Shown here in pieces: positions 35,287 to 46,825 of a stretch of 64,000 nucleotides of DNA. The stretch is taken from positions 3,038,001 to 3,102,000 of the forward strand of contig MOWL01000067.1 in the NCBI GenBank assembly GCA_002110485.1, in the 5' to 3' direction. How positions within the stretch are numbered: position 1 is the first letter of the stretch; each line of letters begins with the position of its first letter. The position numbers and the translations under genes are program-made. This DNA comes from Emergomyces orientalis (Eukaryota; Ascomycota; Eurotiomycetes; Onygenales; Ajellomycetaceae). Below the pieces are notes generated by a model that saw nothing but the letters and a program-made list of their open reading frames with translations, was not told the DNA's origin and did not search any database.

Positions 35287-36871
35287 TTAGAACTTCACCC
35301 CCAACTTCCAACCCACGCAACAAGCGCGGCTCCAGATGAAACAGCCTAAAGAGACAATATAACAAGCCGCGGTCCAAATGACGACACCCCAATAGCGCCC
35401 GCCAGTCATTCGAACAAGGCTCCCAGCAATCGGTATACCCGTGAGTGTGCCAAATGATACAATTGTATAGCAGGTTGCGTAGTACCTTCCATAGTCATTT
35501 GTGTGGCAGAGTTGGCCGACACATACTGGCGTCAATGATATGTTTGAACCAGAGGCGAAACCAAAAATCAGAGCGTACACAATGGAAAGCGTTTTGATTG
35601 TGGTTGCGGAGGAGGAGGAGTCACTCGTGGTAAGAATTGAAGCAGGGAGCCATAAGGTTACAGTCATAGCTGTGCAAAGAACAAGTGCAGCAATCATGCT
35701 GTTGAAGCGACCTAATTTGTCGGAGATGTATCCAGGCACTGACCGCCCTATGCAGGACCCCGCATTCATTATCGCTATGAGCTGATATGACATCTCCGGT
35801 GTCATGGCACCTGTCGACATGGCGAAAGAAGTAAGATAGGTTATTGGAACGAAAAGAGCCCATTCCATGAAATATATTCCCAACGTAAGCGATAGGTACG
35901 ACTGGTCACGGAAGATACTTAGGCTGGGTATAACCGTCTGTCCGGGCTTCGGAGGTAACCGAGAGCGAACTAAAATAACTGCGACCGCGCAGCAAAAGAT
36001 GACGACGAACCCAATGATTCTGCTCGCCCAAGAAAATCCGACCGTGTAGAACAACTTTTGCAATGCTAGCGGGAAAATGATGCCACCAAGAGAACCCCCT
36101 GCTGCCGCAATGCCAGTGGCGGTTCCCCGCTTTTCGTGGAAGAAGTGGCTTACTGCTGCCAGCGCTGGAGTGACGATTAGAGACGCACCTATGCCACCAA
36201 GAACTCCGAAGCAGAGCATAAAATGCCAGTACTCAGTACATGACCCGAGAAGAAGCATGCTGGCCCCCATACAAACGCTACCAACAACCATAAGCATTTT
36301 GGGTCCTCGAGCGTCGAACACGGGCCCGATTTGGATGCCACCAAAGAAACCCAGGAAAATGAAGACGCTGAAAATCCACCCGATGGTGCCTTCATCGTAT
36401 TCTTTGAGCTGATGCTCACCGATGTATGAATGGAATGTACCAACTGTGTTCCTGTAATGGTGTCAGTGAATTTCTTCATATGTCATATTTGGAATCAACT
36501 CACATCATCCCGAGGGAAACAGCAGTTCCGAAGCAAGATCCAACAACAACCAACCACGCTCTGAGGCCCCCTTCAGGATAGGAGATCTCATCGTTATTTG
36601 ACCTTCTAACAGATTGAGCTTCAATATGGTCCTGATTCCTTTCTTTCATATCTGATTGTAGCTTCACCGGGGGATCAAACTTGTCTTCCACCAGGTCACT
36701 GGGCGTCCCTTCTGGCAGAACATTTGAATGTTCCTTTGCTGCGACATCAGGCTTCTCCTGCGATGGGGCATTATCATCTTCAGCTTCGGATAAAGCGCGA
36801 GTTGAAATGACACGATCTGGAGAGTTGGAAGTAGCTGTAATAAATTCAGCTGGTGGGAGTACAAACGCCAT
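35287..36871 (-). CDS. MFS transporter, monocarboxylate (MCT/SLC16-like) type
   Basis: Two exons (36871-36504, 36451-35287) encode 510 residues. After a hydrophilic, acidic leader of about 95 residues comes the family entry motif YPEGGLRAWLVVVGS. The intron falls inside TM1 and restores GMMNTVGTFHSYIGEHQL. Then follow DEGTIGWIFS, GPVFDARGPKMLM (loop 2-3 motif), and the TM4-5 segment GTATGIAAAGGSLGG typical of fungal monocarboxylate-porter homologues such as Mch4/Mch5. About 12 membrane segments are visible, including a clear second half (SMIAALVLC, YALIFGFASGSNISLTPV). Substrates in this family range from monocarboxylates to riboflavin, so the cargo is unknown. No biosynthetic neighbour points to one. 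Confidence 0.9.
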
Positions 36872-37823
36872 CCTCTGTTAATATCGTCAGACAATTGTGC
36901 CTCGGGTGTCAATTTCTAGATCCGTGAACCACACTATTTGCAAGATGTCTTTCTACGTGATCTTGGTTGCCGGAGAATCGTGGATGCTACCAGTATAGGC
37001 CACTAAGGTTGAAGCGCAATATTTCCTTCTAGCCCAAGTGGTAACTCGGCATTTGTTTGGGAATTTGGTGGTGTCGAGTAATCGAAATGCGCTTGATGGG
37101 GGTTTTGCAGAATAAGTTTCCCTTCCAAGGGGTTGCCCTTGATTTAAGGGCCAGGTTGCGGAGGGGTAAAACTCGTTTCTCATCTTGTTCCCCAGTGAAT
37201 TCCTAAGAACTACCTAAACCGCTGGGAGTTAGTCGTTCAGCCTGCTCATACTTCGTACCATAAATATGTGTCATGAAAAACCGCTGGTTTAGGGGCGGGT
37301 GGGGGCAAATGCTTAAATAGCGTGGGTGACTTTTAACACTTCCTCTGCTTTAGTTACTGTTCTATGTCAAAAACAAGATATTAGTCTCTGTTCTCTTAAG
37401 AATGCCATCTACCACAAAACAGATTGCCCTCATACAGCGCTGAATGGGCTTGAAAATTCTCATCCACAATTGCCCTTCTTTAATTTTCATATGTATGAGA
37501 AACTTCGACCCTTTATGCCGCAGATCATGTTACCCATGACTTCCTGTACAGAGTTAGCTTTTACCTCAGACCTCTGATATTCCCAAAGAGAGATTCTTAG
37601 GGTGGAGTTTCATTAATAAGGGTTTGGATTTTAAGAGTTTTGGATGGTTCACAAAACGATAAAGAGATAAATACATTAAATAACATCAAACAGCACACCG
37701 CACCTAGTAATAAACAGGAAGATTTTACGGGGAGCCCTGGGTGAAAGGGAAGATACAGTATTCACTATAATTATAAGTTGCGGGTCCGACTATTGAAATT
37801 GATCTTGATAGGGCTTTCCGATG
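36872..37823. promoter_or_regulatory. MFS upstream region / end of next minus-strand gene
   Basis: It contains the MFS promoter side and the 3' UTR of the following minus-strand gene. No coding region is supported. Confidence 0.45.
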
Positions 37824-40800
37824 TCATGGAGAGCCTGGTGCTTCGTCACGCTTTTGTCGCTGGCCCCTTAATCGGAGGAGATAACGTTGAAATCCATACG
37901 CTTTTGTAGCAGGCTCTTCGTGTTGTTCTTCGTCGACCATTGACAAAATTAACGAAGCAGTTGCAACAGATGGGGCCGGTGAAATAGTTGACGACGACGA
38001 AGGGTTTGTAGTAACAGATGGGGCCGGTGAAATAGTTGACAACGACGAAGGGCTTGTAGTAACATATTGGGTACCACTACCACTACCTCTGAAGGAGCGT
38101 TTCCATATATTGCCTACGAAACGCTGTACATACTGCCGTACCATCTCACTTAGACTGTAGCTCAGTACAGACGCTGTTATAACCAGAGCTACAACAGCGG
38201 TGATCGCCATTGAGGTGATGACTTCACGTCCTGGCACGCCTTCCATGCCAAATACGCCGACAGCAAATCCGAGAGGTAGGAAAAATACTGTCACATAGGT
38301 AAAGGCAGTGATATGTCTTGCCTCCCTCAAGGATTCTATAGATCGATTTGCCTCTTGAGAATTGGTTACAAGACTTATCATAAATTCGGTTCGCGCCTCC
38401 TTTGTCTTCAGGTCCATGATGTGGCTTTCCATGATGGTTTGGTTCCTTTTGATATGCTTTGCGTATCTTTCTTCATCATTTCGGGTCCACCTGGGCCTGT
38501 CTTTTCCGCAAGCGCTTTCTCGACCTTTCCACTGAAGAACTACACGTTGAAGGTCGGACAAATTGTTCTTGAGGGTTACTAGTATCTGAAAGCACTCATG
38601 CAGATTGGATTCACTGCGATTTTCAAAACGATTTTTTGAAGGGTATATTTGATCCGCACCAGACATCTCATTTGTTTGCCCTCTTTCCACTGCTTCCAAA
38701 ATTTCTCCTGTGCTTTCACAAACCTTGAGTAGGATTCGATTAAATAATATCAGCTCTAATATTTTTCTTTGCGACCAGTACGGCCATGAGTGAATGATAT
38801 CTGAATTCAATATGTGGTCGTGGTTTGCGAAATCCTCAATCAAGTGACAAGTCCAGTACCGGTCAAAGAAATCACCCACGATCCGGAACCCGATAGCGGC
38901 TTCAACTAACTGGGTGTTTGGACGAAAACAGAGACAGCTTTGGGAGGCCAATCGTCGGACAGGAATAGAATTGAGGTTTCGGTCGGAGGGTGCTTCGCCG
39001 GGAACATAAAGTTTAGGTGGAACGGAATGTGTATCGTCGAGTTGATAGAATCGGAAATGAACTTCTGTCACCCAGCTGTTAAGGGCAACTCCCGCATCAT
39101 CTTCCACAGAGGCGTTAGACCGGGCATGTCTGTCGAAGAACGAAGCTATAGCCCATCTTTCCGAGTCCGGAGACGCTAAATAGCATATCCCTGCGCGAGC
39201 AGAATCGGCACCCGCGAGGCACACGAGACGTTTTTTCGCCCCTTCGGCCGTCCTCTTCCCTTTGAGTGCATCCCAAAGGTTCATGCATGAATTGAAAACC
39301 TCTAGCGAAACCTTATCCTCTTGCTTGCGCTGGTTTCGACCCTTGCGAACCGCTCCGACGATAGTGCGTCGCGTAGAGTCCGATGTGTTATCCTGAAGGA
39401 TCTTTGATAACATGCTGCTTTTTAGGTCGTCCCCAATGTGAACTTTCCATGTGTGGAATAGTCCATTCCGCCCATATGGCGCGTCATCCATAACCGAGCG
39501 TATTCCCAAGTCAGTCTGCGGGGGCTGAAAGCCAAGGAAATCTGGATATTTGTATAGCCACTCATCTGGTATCTCAACAATGTTACTGAGATCAACCAGT
39601 CTGCCGTAAGGGTTTCGTCGTTTCAATTTACGTTGGATAACCACCGCTAAACCATCTAATTGAAGGTCAAGCAATCCGTCTCGGGGGACTTTCACCGGTC
39701 TTGAAAGTTGAGCGTCTGGAGCCTTGACTGGGAATTGTTGTTTCTCATCATCAGAGTGAGACTGAGAAGTCTCAGTCTGCTTTTCTGTCACAGGAAAATG
39801 TTTGGCCTTCTCAGCCATGTGGAACAAGATATATGAAATTTCGAAACCGCAATGAAAGTAAAAATCGCGAAAAGCTTCTCTCTCAAACAATAACGGCTCC
39901 TTTGAGTCCGCATCCAACAGGCCTGGAAATAGTCCATTCTCGGACGAAGAATTCATAATAACCCGCCTGGCATGTTTGGCCATGGACTCTGGCTTGAAGC
40001 TACGATCAAGCCTGTGCTTAGAAACGGACATGGTAATGGCCAGAGCATATCGTAAAGGATTGTACCATTGATCCTCATCGATTGCTTCGTCTTCGTGCTG
40101 GATCTGTGCTTTTACTAACTGATCCCATAAGGGTTGCCGGTCCCCACTAAAGAAACCCCATCCAACACCATAATAAAGAATTGTATCATGGGAATGGAAC
40201 AAGTAGCGAGTCTCGCGAGTTGTGCGAGTTACACTTAGCATTCTCTTTCTAAGAATGTCATTGTAAACTGTAAACCGTATTAGGTTTTGCTTTCGGATAT
40301 CTTCTGCAGTGTGCTTCAGCCCTGAATTCTGACATGTCTTTTTGGATCCACTAAAGATGAAAAGACCATCTTTCAGTTTTAGAAATGTCTCTAGTTTAGC
40401 ATGTTGTTTCAAATGATGTTCTTTGTTGACCCTCTGTACCAGTTTCTCGACATCTTGCAGCGCTTTCCAGATCCAAATCTGGTCGCCGAGATGGTAGATA
40501 GGGACATCCGAAGAGTCTGCAGCATGTTCCCAAGTTGGTGTAAGTCGCGCTTTTGTATCCCGCAATCGTCGGAGCCATGTGGAAATAAAGTCTTTTAGCC
40601 AGCCACATACAGAGATTAACTCTGAGGGTTCCTGAAATATTTCCAAGTATTCAGTGGCTTTCAGAATGTGAAATGGCATATTAGCAGCAGTATCAAATGG
40701 AATATCTGTATTGCTTCCCGTTGACGGTACCATTGTACCAGTAACCCAGAGATTTGAGGAGAATGCATTGCTTAGTGGAAGTTGCGATATCCACTGTAGA

Positions 40801-42167
40801 TGTCCTCTGCACGTTTTGTGGATACGTTTGCGTAGTAAAGCCAAGCATGGGTCTTTATGCCCCAGAAGATGTTTGTACATAGCTAACATAAATTTGAATG
40901 CAAAACTATAGGTAGAAGGAATGTCAACTTGTGATTTTGTGATTTTGCGGATTTATCCATATATGAAGCTAACTTACTAGCTTCCAGATACGCAGACACG
41001 ATGATCACCAAAATCGCCGCAAGTCAGAGCCACCGAGTCCACATCATGCCCTAAGTCGTTACCAGATGGTAGATTTGGGTGAGGGTCAGGTTTCTTCAGT
41101 GAGAGGCTGCACACGGACAGTATATGTTCAAGATTACGGCGAAGATGCCAAGATATGCCAGGTTCGTCTGGAAACGGCCATTGCATATAGTCTCGCGTAA
41201 TTGATGAACATGGATTGAAGAGCAGATTCAAATCATGTCCGGCAAGGATATAGTCCACCAAGTTCAAAGTATTCTCAGCGAATTGTAATGTGAACACTGC
41301 AACAAACTTTATAGACTCAGAAGCACCGATTGTGCGCTTTATGGGAATTGGAGATTCTTTATCTCGAACTGAAATCAATGTTTCTGCATTCTCTGGCTCT
41401 GAATTCTCCAGTTCTCCATTGCTCAACTCCTGGAGAACGTCCTTCTGGAACAAGGTAATCAGAACACTCAAGGGTTCCTGATACTCTTGTTCTCCATCCG
41501 TCTGGGGCGCACCCGTGACAACTATACCACGGTTGTCAGGCCCTCCTGCATCGTACGTAGTCTTAATATTTGGCACATCCGACATATAATCGAGATCCTG
41601 CATAACAAATTTAGGGTCAAGAACAAGGTTTAGCGTTCCATCAGCGGTTTTCTCATTAGTGACTTCCACTTGCTGAACTATAGTATTCTCATGACACGAA
41701 AGTTGGATCTGCACCCGGAAGCCGTCTTGTGTTAAATACGTGATTACCGGCCATCGATCATGAATAAAGGTCAAGGTCGGTGGCTCGGTTGGCATTCCAC
41801 TCTCATCCGGCATTCGGATCCCAAACCCTGAGTCATGTAATTGAGCCTTTTCGAAAAATTCTTCGGCGCGAAAAGATATATAATAGGCCTCCACGCCGTA
41901 ACGGTCCAGCGAGATAACTTTCGACTTGAAATCATCTCGATCGATGTGCCTGCTGACTCGTAGGAGGGAGCCAAATGTCCCAGCACTAGCAGTTGTGCCC
42001 CCATCTCCCAATGAGATGTATGGAGCGCGCCGTTTCTTTTCAGCAGATGGCACTGGAAATAGATGTTAGAGACGAACGTTGCTAATAATTTAGAAAAGGG
42101 GGTTCTCACCGTCGGTGGTGGTGTTATGAGACTGGAGGGGATCATTTTCTGTAGACGGGCTAGTCAT
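37824..42167 (-). CDS. Large fusion: six-hairpin-glycosidase-like region plus C-terminal CorA-like membrane domain
   Basis: Three exons (42167-42110, 42052-40978, 40905-37824) give 1404 residues. The first exon supplies MTSPSTENDPLQSH. The N-terminal half opens PYISLGDGGTTASAGTFGS, the start of a widespread fungal family whose first part resembles six-hairpin glycosidases or glucoamylase-like proteins. The middle has conserved-looking blocks (GHLQWISQL, IYHLGDQIWIWKAL). The C-terminus has a long helical stretch, then two transmembrane helices (TYVTVFFLPLGFAVGVFGM and SMAITAVVALVITASVL) arranged as in CorA Mg2+ channels. A low-complexity Ser/Thr/Pro tail with a 16-residue repeat follows. The GMN loop of true CorA is GME here. 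Without splicing intron 2 the frame hits TAG at 40979-40977, inside the donor TA|GTAAGT; this makes the gene look like two ORFs. The phase match across that intron is exact. Biochemical function is unknown. Confidence 0.8.
37969..38064. repeat. 48-bp tandem repeat, two copies, coding
   Basis: Two direct copies, differing at a few bases, lie in the 3' part of the CorA-like fusion gene. Each encodes a 16-residue Ser/Thr/Pro unit (TTSPSSLSTISPAPSV and TTNPSSSSTISPAPSV). Copy number may vary between strains. Confidence 0.9.
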
Positions 42168-43389
42168 GCTGTCTCTTTGCAACAACTGAGCTCTGCCATA
42201 GTAGAGCCATTTTTCGACGAGCGGCGGTGGGTCGTATTTATGTCAAGCTGAGAGCAGTGCGGCAAGGTTGTGAGCTCCATTGATTTTAGCTACAACCAGG
42301 CCAGGGGAGGCTTGGGTGCATGCTTTGGAGAATTCGGCGAGCTGATGGAAAAGCCTATTAGAGCTAGACTCTGTTGTTGATAATTTAGTAACGTTCTCGG
42401 CGGGAGAAACCAGGGGGCATTTTCAGTCTCTTGATAGGTCAGCACCTTTTTGATGCCGGCTTAGTACGGCTAACTTCTGTCCTCAGTTTATTTTCAGCAC
42501 AAGCTGCCTGCATGATATCTAAACATAGTTAACGGTTTAGTTTCATCGGCGCAGAATCATTCCACACCAAGCTAGTAATTGTATGCACTCAGCTTATTTC
42601 CAACCTCTTGTAGAGCAGAGCTTCTGGAAACCAATCCTTCTGCAGCTACGCTACTTAATTTAGATACGAAGTTGAAATTACCAAACAGATCTTCGATGCA
42701 GTTGATCCGGTCCTCTCCAGCCTACCTAGGTAGATAGGTAGGTGTTAGGCACCCAAGTCAAGAACTGAACTGTGAAATCGTGGCCCTAAGGTGTCCTTTA
42801 CCGCAGTGAGAGCAGTCTCAATCTACACTAGGGTTCCGCAGTGTACATCACAAATCGAAGCCTGATTTCCCTTCGAATTTTCCAGATATTATTGGTATCA
42901 TTTTTAATGCCCCTGGTGGTTTACTAGTTTTTGCTGACATTCATGCACTGAGGAAAGAATTTGAAAACCTGTTTGAACTGTCAGTTGTTGGATTACTCTG
43001 AACAGAGCCCGAGACTCTAACATTGAGCGTGGTTTTTTCACCTGTTAAATGGCTGGCTCTCAGCGTTCATACAATGATATATCTTTAGCTGCTTGCTAAT
43101 AGATTTGTCTTTACGTTTGCCCTTGTTGTAATCGAATGAGGAAATAGCTTTCCCTATATCTACCAGTAGTATGTGATCATTGCAAAAGCTGTTGAGCTCC
43201 TGTCCAGTACGAGTTATCGGTCGCAGATTTTCACAAATTGTCAAACCGATAAAGAACGGTACATATTGCTCATGCCCTAACTCATCGAGATCGATTCTGC
43301 AGAAGCTTCCGCCATACCTCGGGTAGATGACTCCGGGGAGTAAAGAGCAGTTAGTTGAGCAGAATCGAAAATTTAATGTTTCTGAGTTG
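42168..43389. promoter_or_regulatory. Upstream of the CorA-like fusion gene
   Basis: It holds no supported gene. A small inverted/direct repeat cluster of CCTACCTA/TAGGTAGG lies at about 42720-42742. The left end is presumably the fusion gene's promoter. Confidence 0.4.
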
Positions 43390-45045
43390 AAAACCGTCGC
43401 GGCGCAGACCCTTGGCTCTCAGTCGTTCCTTGCAATTGCAAATTGGGGAAGGAAATTATAATAATAAGCCTTTCCGTCTCGAGATGGATGACGGACCGAC
43501 ATTAATCGCTCAAATGCCACATCTAAATGCTCGCTCTGCTCGATATCCAACTGCTTCCAAAGTAGCTATGATGCAATTTGAAAGCTGTGTTTTGCATTGA
43601 TTGGTTAAGAATCTACATTCATTACCCTAATCGGTACGATCAGTTCTCGATATCCTTGTTCAAAAAGTTTTGGCCTGGAGTGCCACAACCGACAGCCCCC
43701 TTGGAGCAGAGTACATCATAATAGAGGAGGATGCACGGGGCACGCAGTTTACAGACGTATGGGAGGATATGGATTTGGATGACAACAAACCCATTTTAGA
43801 AGACATAATAGACATTGAGCAAAAGCTCTTTTCTGTTTTGCTCAGCTGGTAAGTGACTCTGCCGTTTAGCGTTTATGCTGTCAGAGAAACTGACATTCAG
43901 TAAAGTTTCTATTCATTGTATTTTCTACAGACGGTTTCGCCAGGTACGAAGCCGCAAAATTACAACCATATTGTGGCATTTGCGGTCGGACCCGTCACAC
44001 TCGGGTAATTTTGAGAGAAGGAGAGATTGCAAATACTGATAGATCATGGGCCATGTAAGGTGACTTGCCTGAACCACCCAGCTACCGTACGTTTGATAAG
44101 CCGGCTAACCTTGCCATTCCGTCCATGAAGGGAGGACCCCCAAAGGCTGCATGGAAGCCATCGCACGCCGTGAAATATTGAAGGTCAGTACATATGTGTC
44201 CTCGACCATCAAGGGCCCTGGCTATCTGAAGCTCTCTGAGGCCTAAGTACCCCCACAGGAACATATTCAACTATTGAACAAGTATGTCTACTGCGTCCCT
44301 ACACTTATTCCCGATAACCTAGACCTGATTCGCCCAACCATATATCACCCAGACCTTCATGATGGAAATATATTAAACCACAGGGGAAGAATATCTAGCA
44401 TAATCGACTGGCAGTCGATTATGGGCAGCGCCATTGATTCTACAAGCGCGCGTTCCTAGGCTGATCGGTTATAACGGAGAAGTTAAATTAAGTCTTCTCG
44501 AGAATTTTAAACAACGTAACCAGGACGACAAAGACCTTATTCGAGATCAAGCATCACGCTCAATCCAGGTGATCATATATGAAGACAAGCCGCAAAGACA
44601 AATCCGTTGCTAAGTGAGGCTTTAACCCAACCGTTCGGCAAGACAGTATCACAATTCGTGCCCTTTGCGGGAAATTCTTGGGACGACAACATTATTTTTC
44701 TCAGGTAATATCTGATTGGCCTTCAGAGGTAAGATATATGGCTTACTTTCATATCACCAGAAGCATGCACTGATATCTCGAACCCCCTTCATTGGAACTT
44801 TTACTCTTCCAGCTACTTAAAAAGCATGCAGATGTTTAGTATTCTAGGGATTGGCCTAAATTGGGGATTAAAGACTAGTGCCCGTATCATTTTACTAATG
44901 ATGAGATTCGAAAACGCCAACAAGACGCAGCAGGGTTCAACGAAACGCAAGATTTTTGGGATTTGCTGGAAGGAACAGTTGACCGGGACTGGCTGGACGA
45001 CGAACCAAGATTACGAGGGCGCGGTCGATTACTTTTTGTAAGTTA
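43390..45045 (+). pseudogene. Decayed APH-family phosphotransferase (AIM9-like)
   Basis: Fragments of one protein appear in order on the plus strand but in changing frames. At 43433-43575 there is MDDGPTLIAQMPHLNARS and YPTASKVAMMQF. At 43670-43850 there is ATTDSPLGAEYIIIEE and DIEQKLFSVL. At 44340-44430 the catalytic-loop-like IYHPDLHDGNIL and RISSIIDWQS appear. At 44890-45040 there are FTNDEIRKRQQDAAGFN, DFWDLLEGTVDRDW and DYEGAVDYFL. This order and wording match fungal APH/aminoglycoside-phosphotransferase-like proteins annotated as altered inheritance of mitochondria 9. Stops and frameshifts between segments, and adjacent segments needing two frames at the 3' end, show that it is not functional. 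The true ends are approximate. Confidence 0.75.
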
Positions 45046-45682
45046 CGGGAAGCGGGTTTAAAGATGTTGATTGGTAATGAGCAGCAGGAATTTAAATTGA
45101 AAACCCGTTGTGCTATTGATCATAGACCTAAATAAACATATGCTAATCAGCTGATGGGGGTCGTGGTTTAGCTACTGGACAGAATATAAATAATGTTTAT
45201 ATTCTACTCTACGCATAATCATTATTAAATCTGATTGAATCCTATTCCTACATTATTCCCAGCCAAACCTTTTTCGGCGCTTTGAATCGGAATTCACGTC
45301 AGGATTTGGGCGAATTCAGGGGACCATTTGGCAGGCGGGCTGATAAACCAAGCCTGAGTGACGTTGACAGGGATGTAAAAATAAACCAGTTCATTCCAGG
45401 TTATCCTCGTATTTGGCTGCGGGGAAAGATGCTCTGTCGAAGCTAAAATTACTAATACTGACATGGGGGAGGAAAGTAACGATAAATAACAGCAAAACAA
45501 ACAAACTCTCATATACTGCTTCTTTTCAAACTGCTCCAGACAAACAACCTGCCATCATTTCCACAGACAAGAACTCCCTAAGTATAAGAGGATAGCTGCC
45601 CACAATCCCATATTGATTGTTCCTTATCATACCAGCCCATCTCCAAAGGAAGACATAAAGGAGAAAAAACAAATTGGAAGAA
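45046..45682. other. Intergenic before the GFA-family gene
   Basis: AT-rich at first, then the promoter and leader of the GFA-family gene. No coding sequence is supported. Confidence 0.45.
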
Positions 45683-46144
45683 ATGGAAGGACGATGCCAA
45701 TGCGGTCTAATCCGCTTTACCACACCTCTGCCCCGCCCTCTAAAAATCTACATCTGCCACTGTACTCAATGCCGCCACCAATCCGCCTCCTCCTACGGCC
45801 TCACGGCCATCTTCCCCAATTTCGAAATCCCGGAACCAGAACCCAGCGCCGCCAACACCATCACCAACTACGACCCGACATCCTCGTCTGCCATTGGCAT
45901 CCACAAACGCCAGACTCTCTCCGACAAGACTATGGAATGTCTATTTTGCAAGCAGTGCGGGGTACGTTTGATGCATCGGGTGCGCGGGGGGGAGCAGTTG
46001 AGTGTAAAAGCTGGGTGTCTTGAGGGGCTGAACAAGGATATGATGGCGGGTGCGATACATATCTGGTGTAAGGAGGCGGTGGTGGAGATTCCCGAGGGGG
46101 TGCAAAGGTGGGAAGGGGAGCCTGGTCAGGGGTCATTCAATTGA
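45683..46144 (+). CDS. GFA / CENP-V-like zinc enzyme family protein
   Basis: An intronless gene of 153 residues. Zinc-binding cysteines follow the family pattern of glutathione-dependent formaldehyde-activating enzyme (GFA) and CENP-V: RCQCG (Cys5, Cys7), CHCTQC (Cys25, 27, 30) and CLFCKQCG. The core ends MMAGAIHIWCKEAVVEIPEGVQRW, typical of fungal members. The founding enzyme was proposed to speed S-hydroxymethylglutathione formation. Most fungal paralogues have no tested activity, so the specific reaction is uncertain. I chose the ATG at 45683; an upstream in-frame TTG is not credible in a fungus. The length fits the family and nothing is missing. Confidence 0.9.
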   Translation: MEGRCQCGLIRFTTPLPRPLKIYICHCTQCRHQSASSYGLTAIFPNFEIPEPEPSAANTITNYDPTSSSAIGIHKRQTLSDKTMECLFCKQCGVRLMHRVRGGEQLSVKAGCLEGLNKDMMAGAIHIWCKEAVVEIPEGVQRWEGEPGQGSFN

Positions 46145-46825
46145 AGTATTGGGTTTACTGGTGGAATATGTGTATAAGAATCTCCTGTAACAGCATAATG
46201 CTTGCCCAGCTTGCTTTCATTAGTATGATAGTATTTATTCTTACCTGAAGCCTTCAAATCAAGGAATTCAATAGAGCCTTCTTCACTCTTTTAGTCCATA
46301 AGAGCAACAACTTGTGCAGCTAATAATATAAATAACTGTACCGTTCAGCGAGGAATACTGTTTTTATATGGGGCGGAATAACTATATAATGTTGGCGAGA
46401 AGCCTCACGAGAAGCGTCAGGTAATTCCACCCCCTCTTACAACGTCATCGTCTAAAGAAGCTTTAACTAACCTTGGTTGGGGCTCCGTTATCTTGGTTAA
46501 GCCCCGCCCAACCTTATTTAGCCCTAGCCCTAGCCCGTTTGGTTCTTCCCCAGATTTACAGTACAACTCCCCAACTTCCAACCTCTCCAGGTTTATTTTC
46601 ACAATATCACCGACGGCCCAGCAATTGCCCGCCGTATCCTACCTCCGGATGATTGACAATTCTTCTTTATACAACCCTAAATGACTCCGTAATCTCTCAC
46701 TCAACCTCTTCTCAAAACGCTACCAAAACGAAAAACACAATACCATCAAACCGCCCACCATCCTCCTCCCATGAACGGAGAACAACAATAGTCACAACGG
46801 GCACACTTTGCAAGGAACAACTCAG
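46145..46825. other. Intergenic / leader of the promethin-like gene
   Basis: The 3' UTR of the GFA gene and the promoter of the next gene presumably lie here. Short ORFs are present but lack motifs. Confidence 0.45.

Noticed and set aside
40390..40889. A separate gene starting at the ATG at 40889
   Set aside because: The phase-exact intron with a GTAAGT donor and a TACCTATAG acceptor joins it to the upstream ORF, and the sequence reads on smoothly (SGSYFAFKFMLAMYKHLLGH).
42720..42742. Inverted repeat CCTACCTA/TAGGTAGG as a transposon end
   Set aside because: It is too short, with no partner repeat, target-site duplication or transposase nearby. Listed only as a minor repeat in the upstream region.
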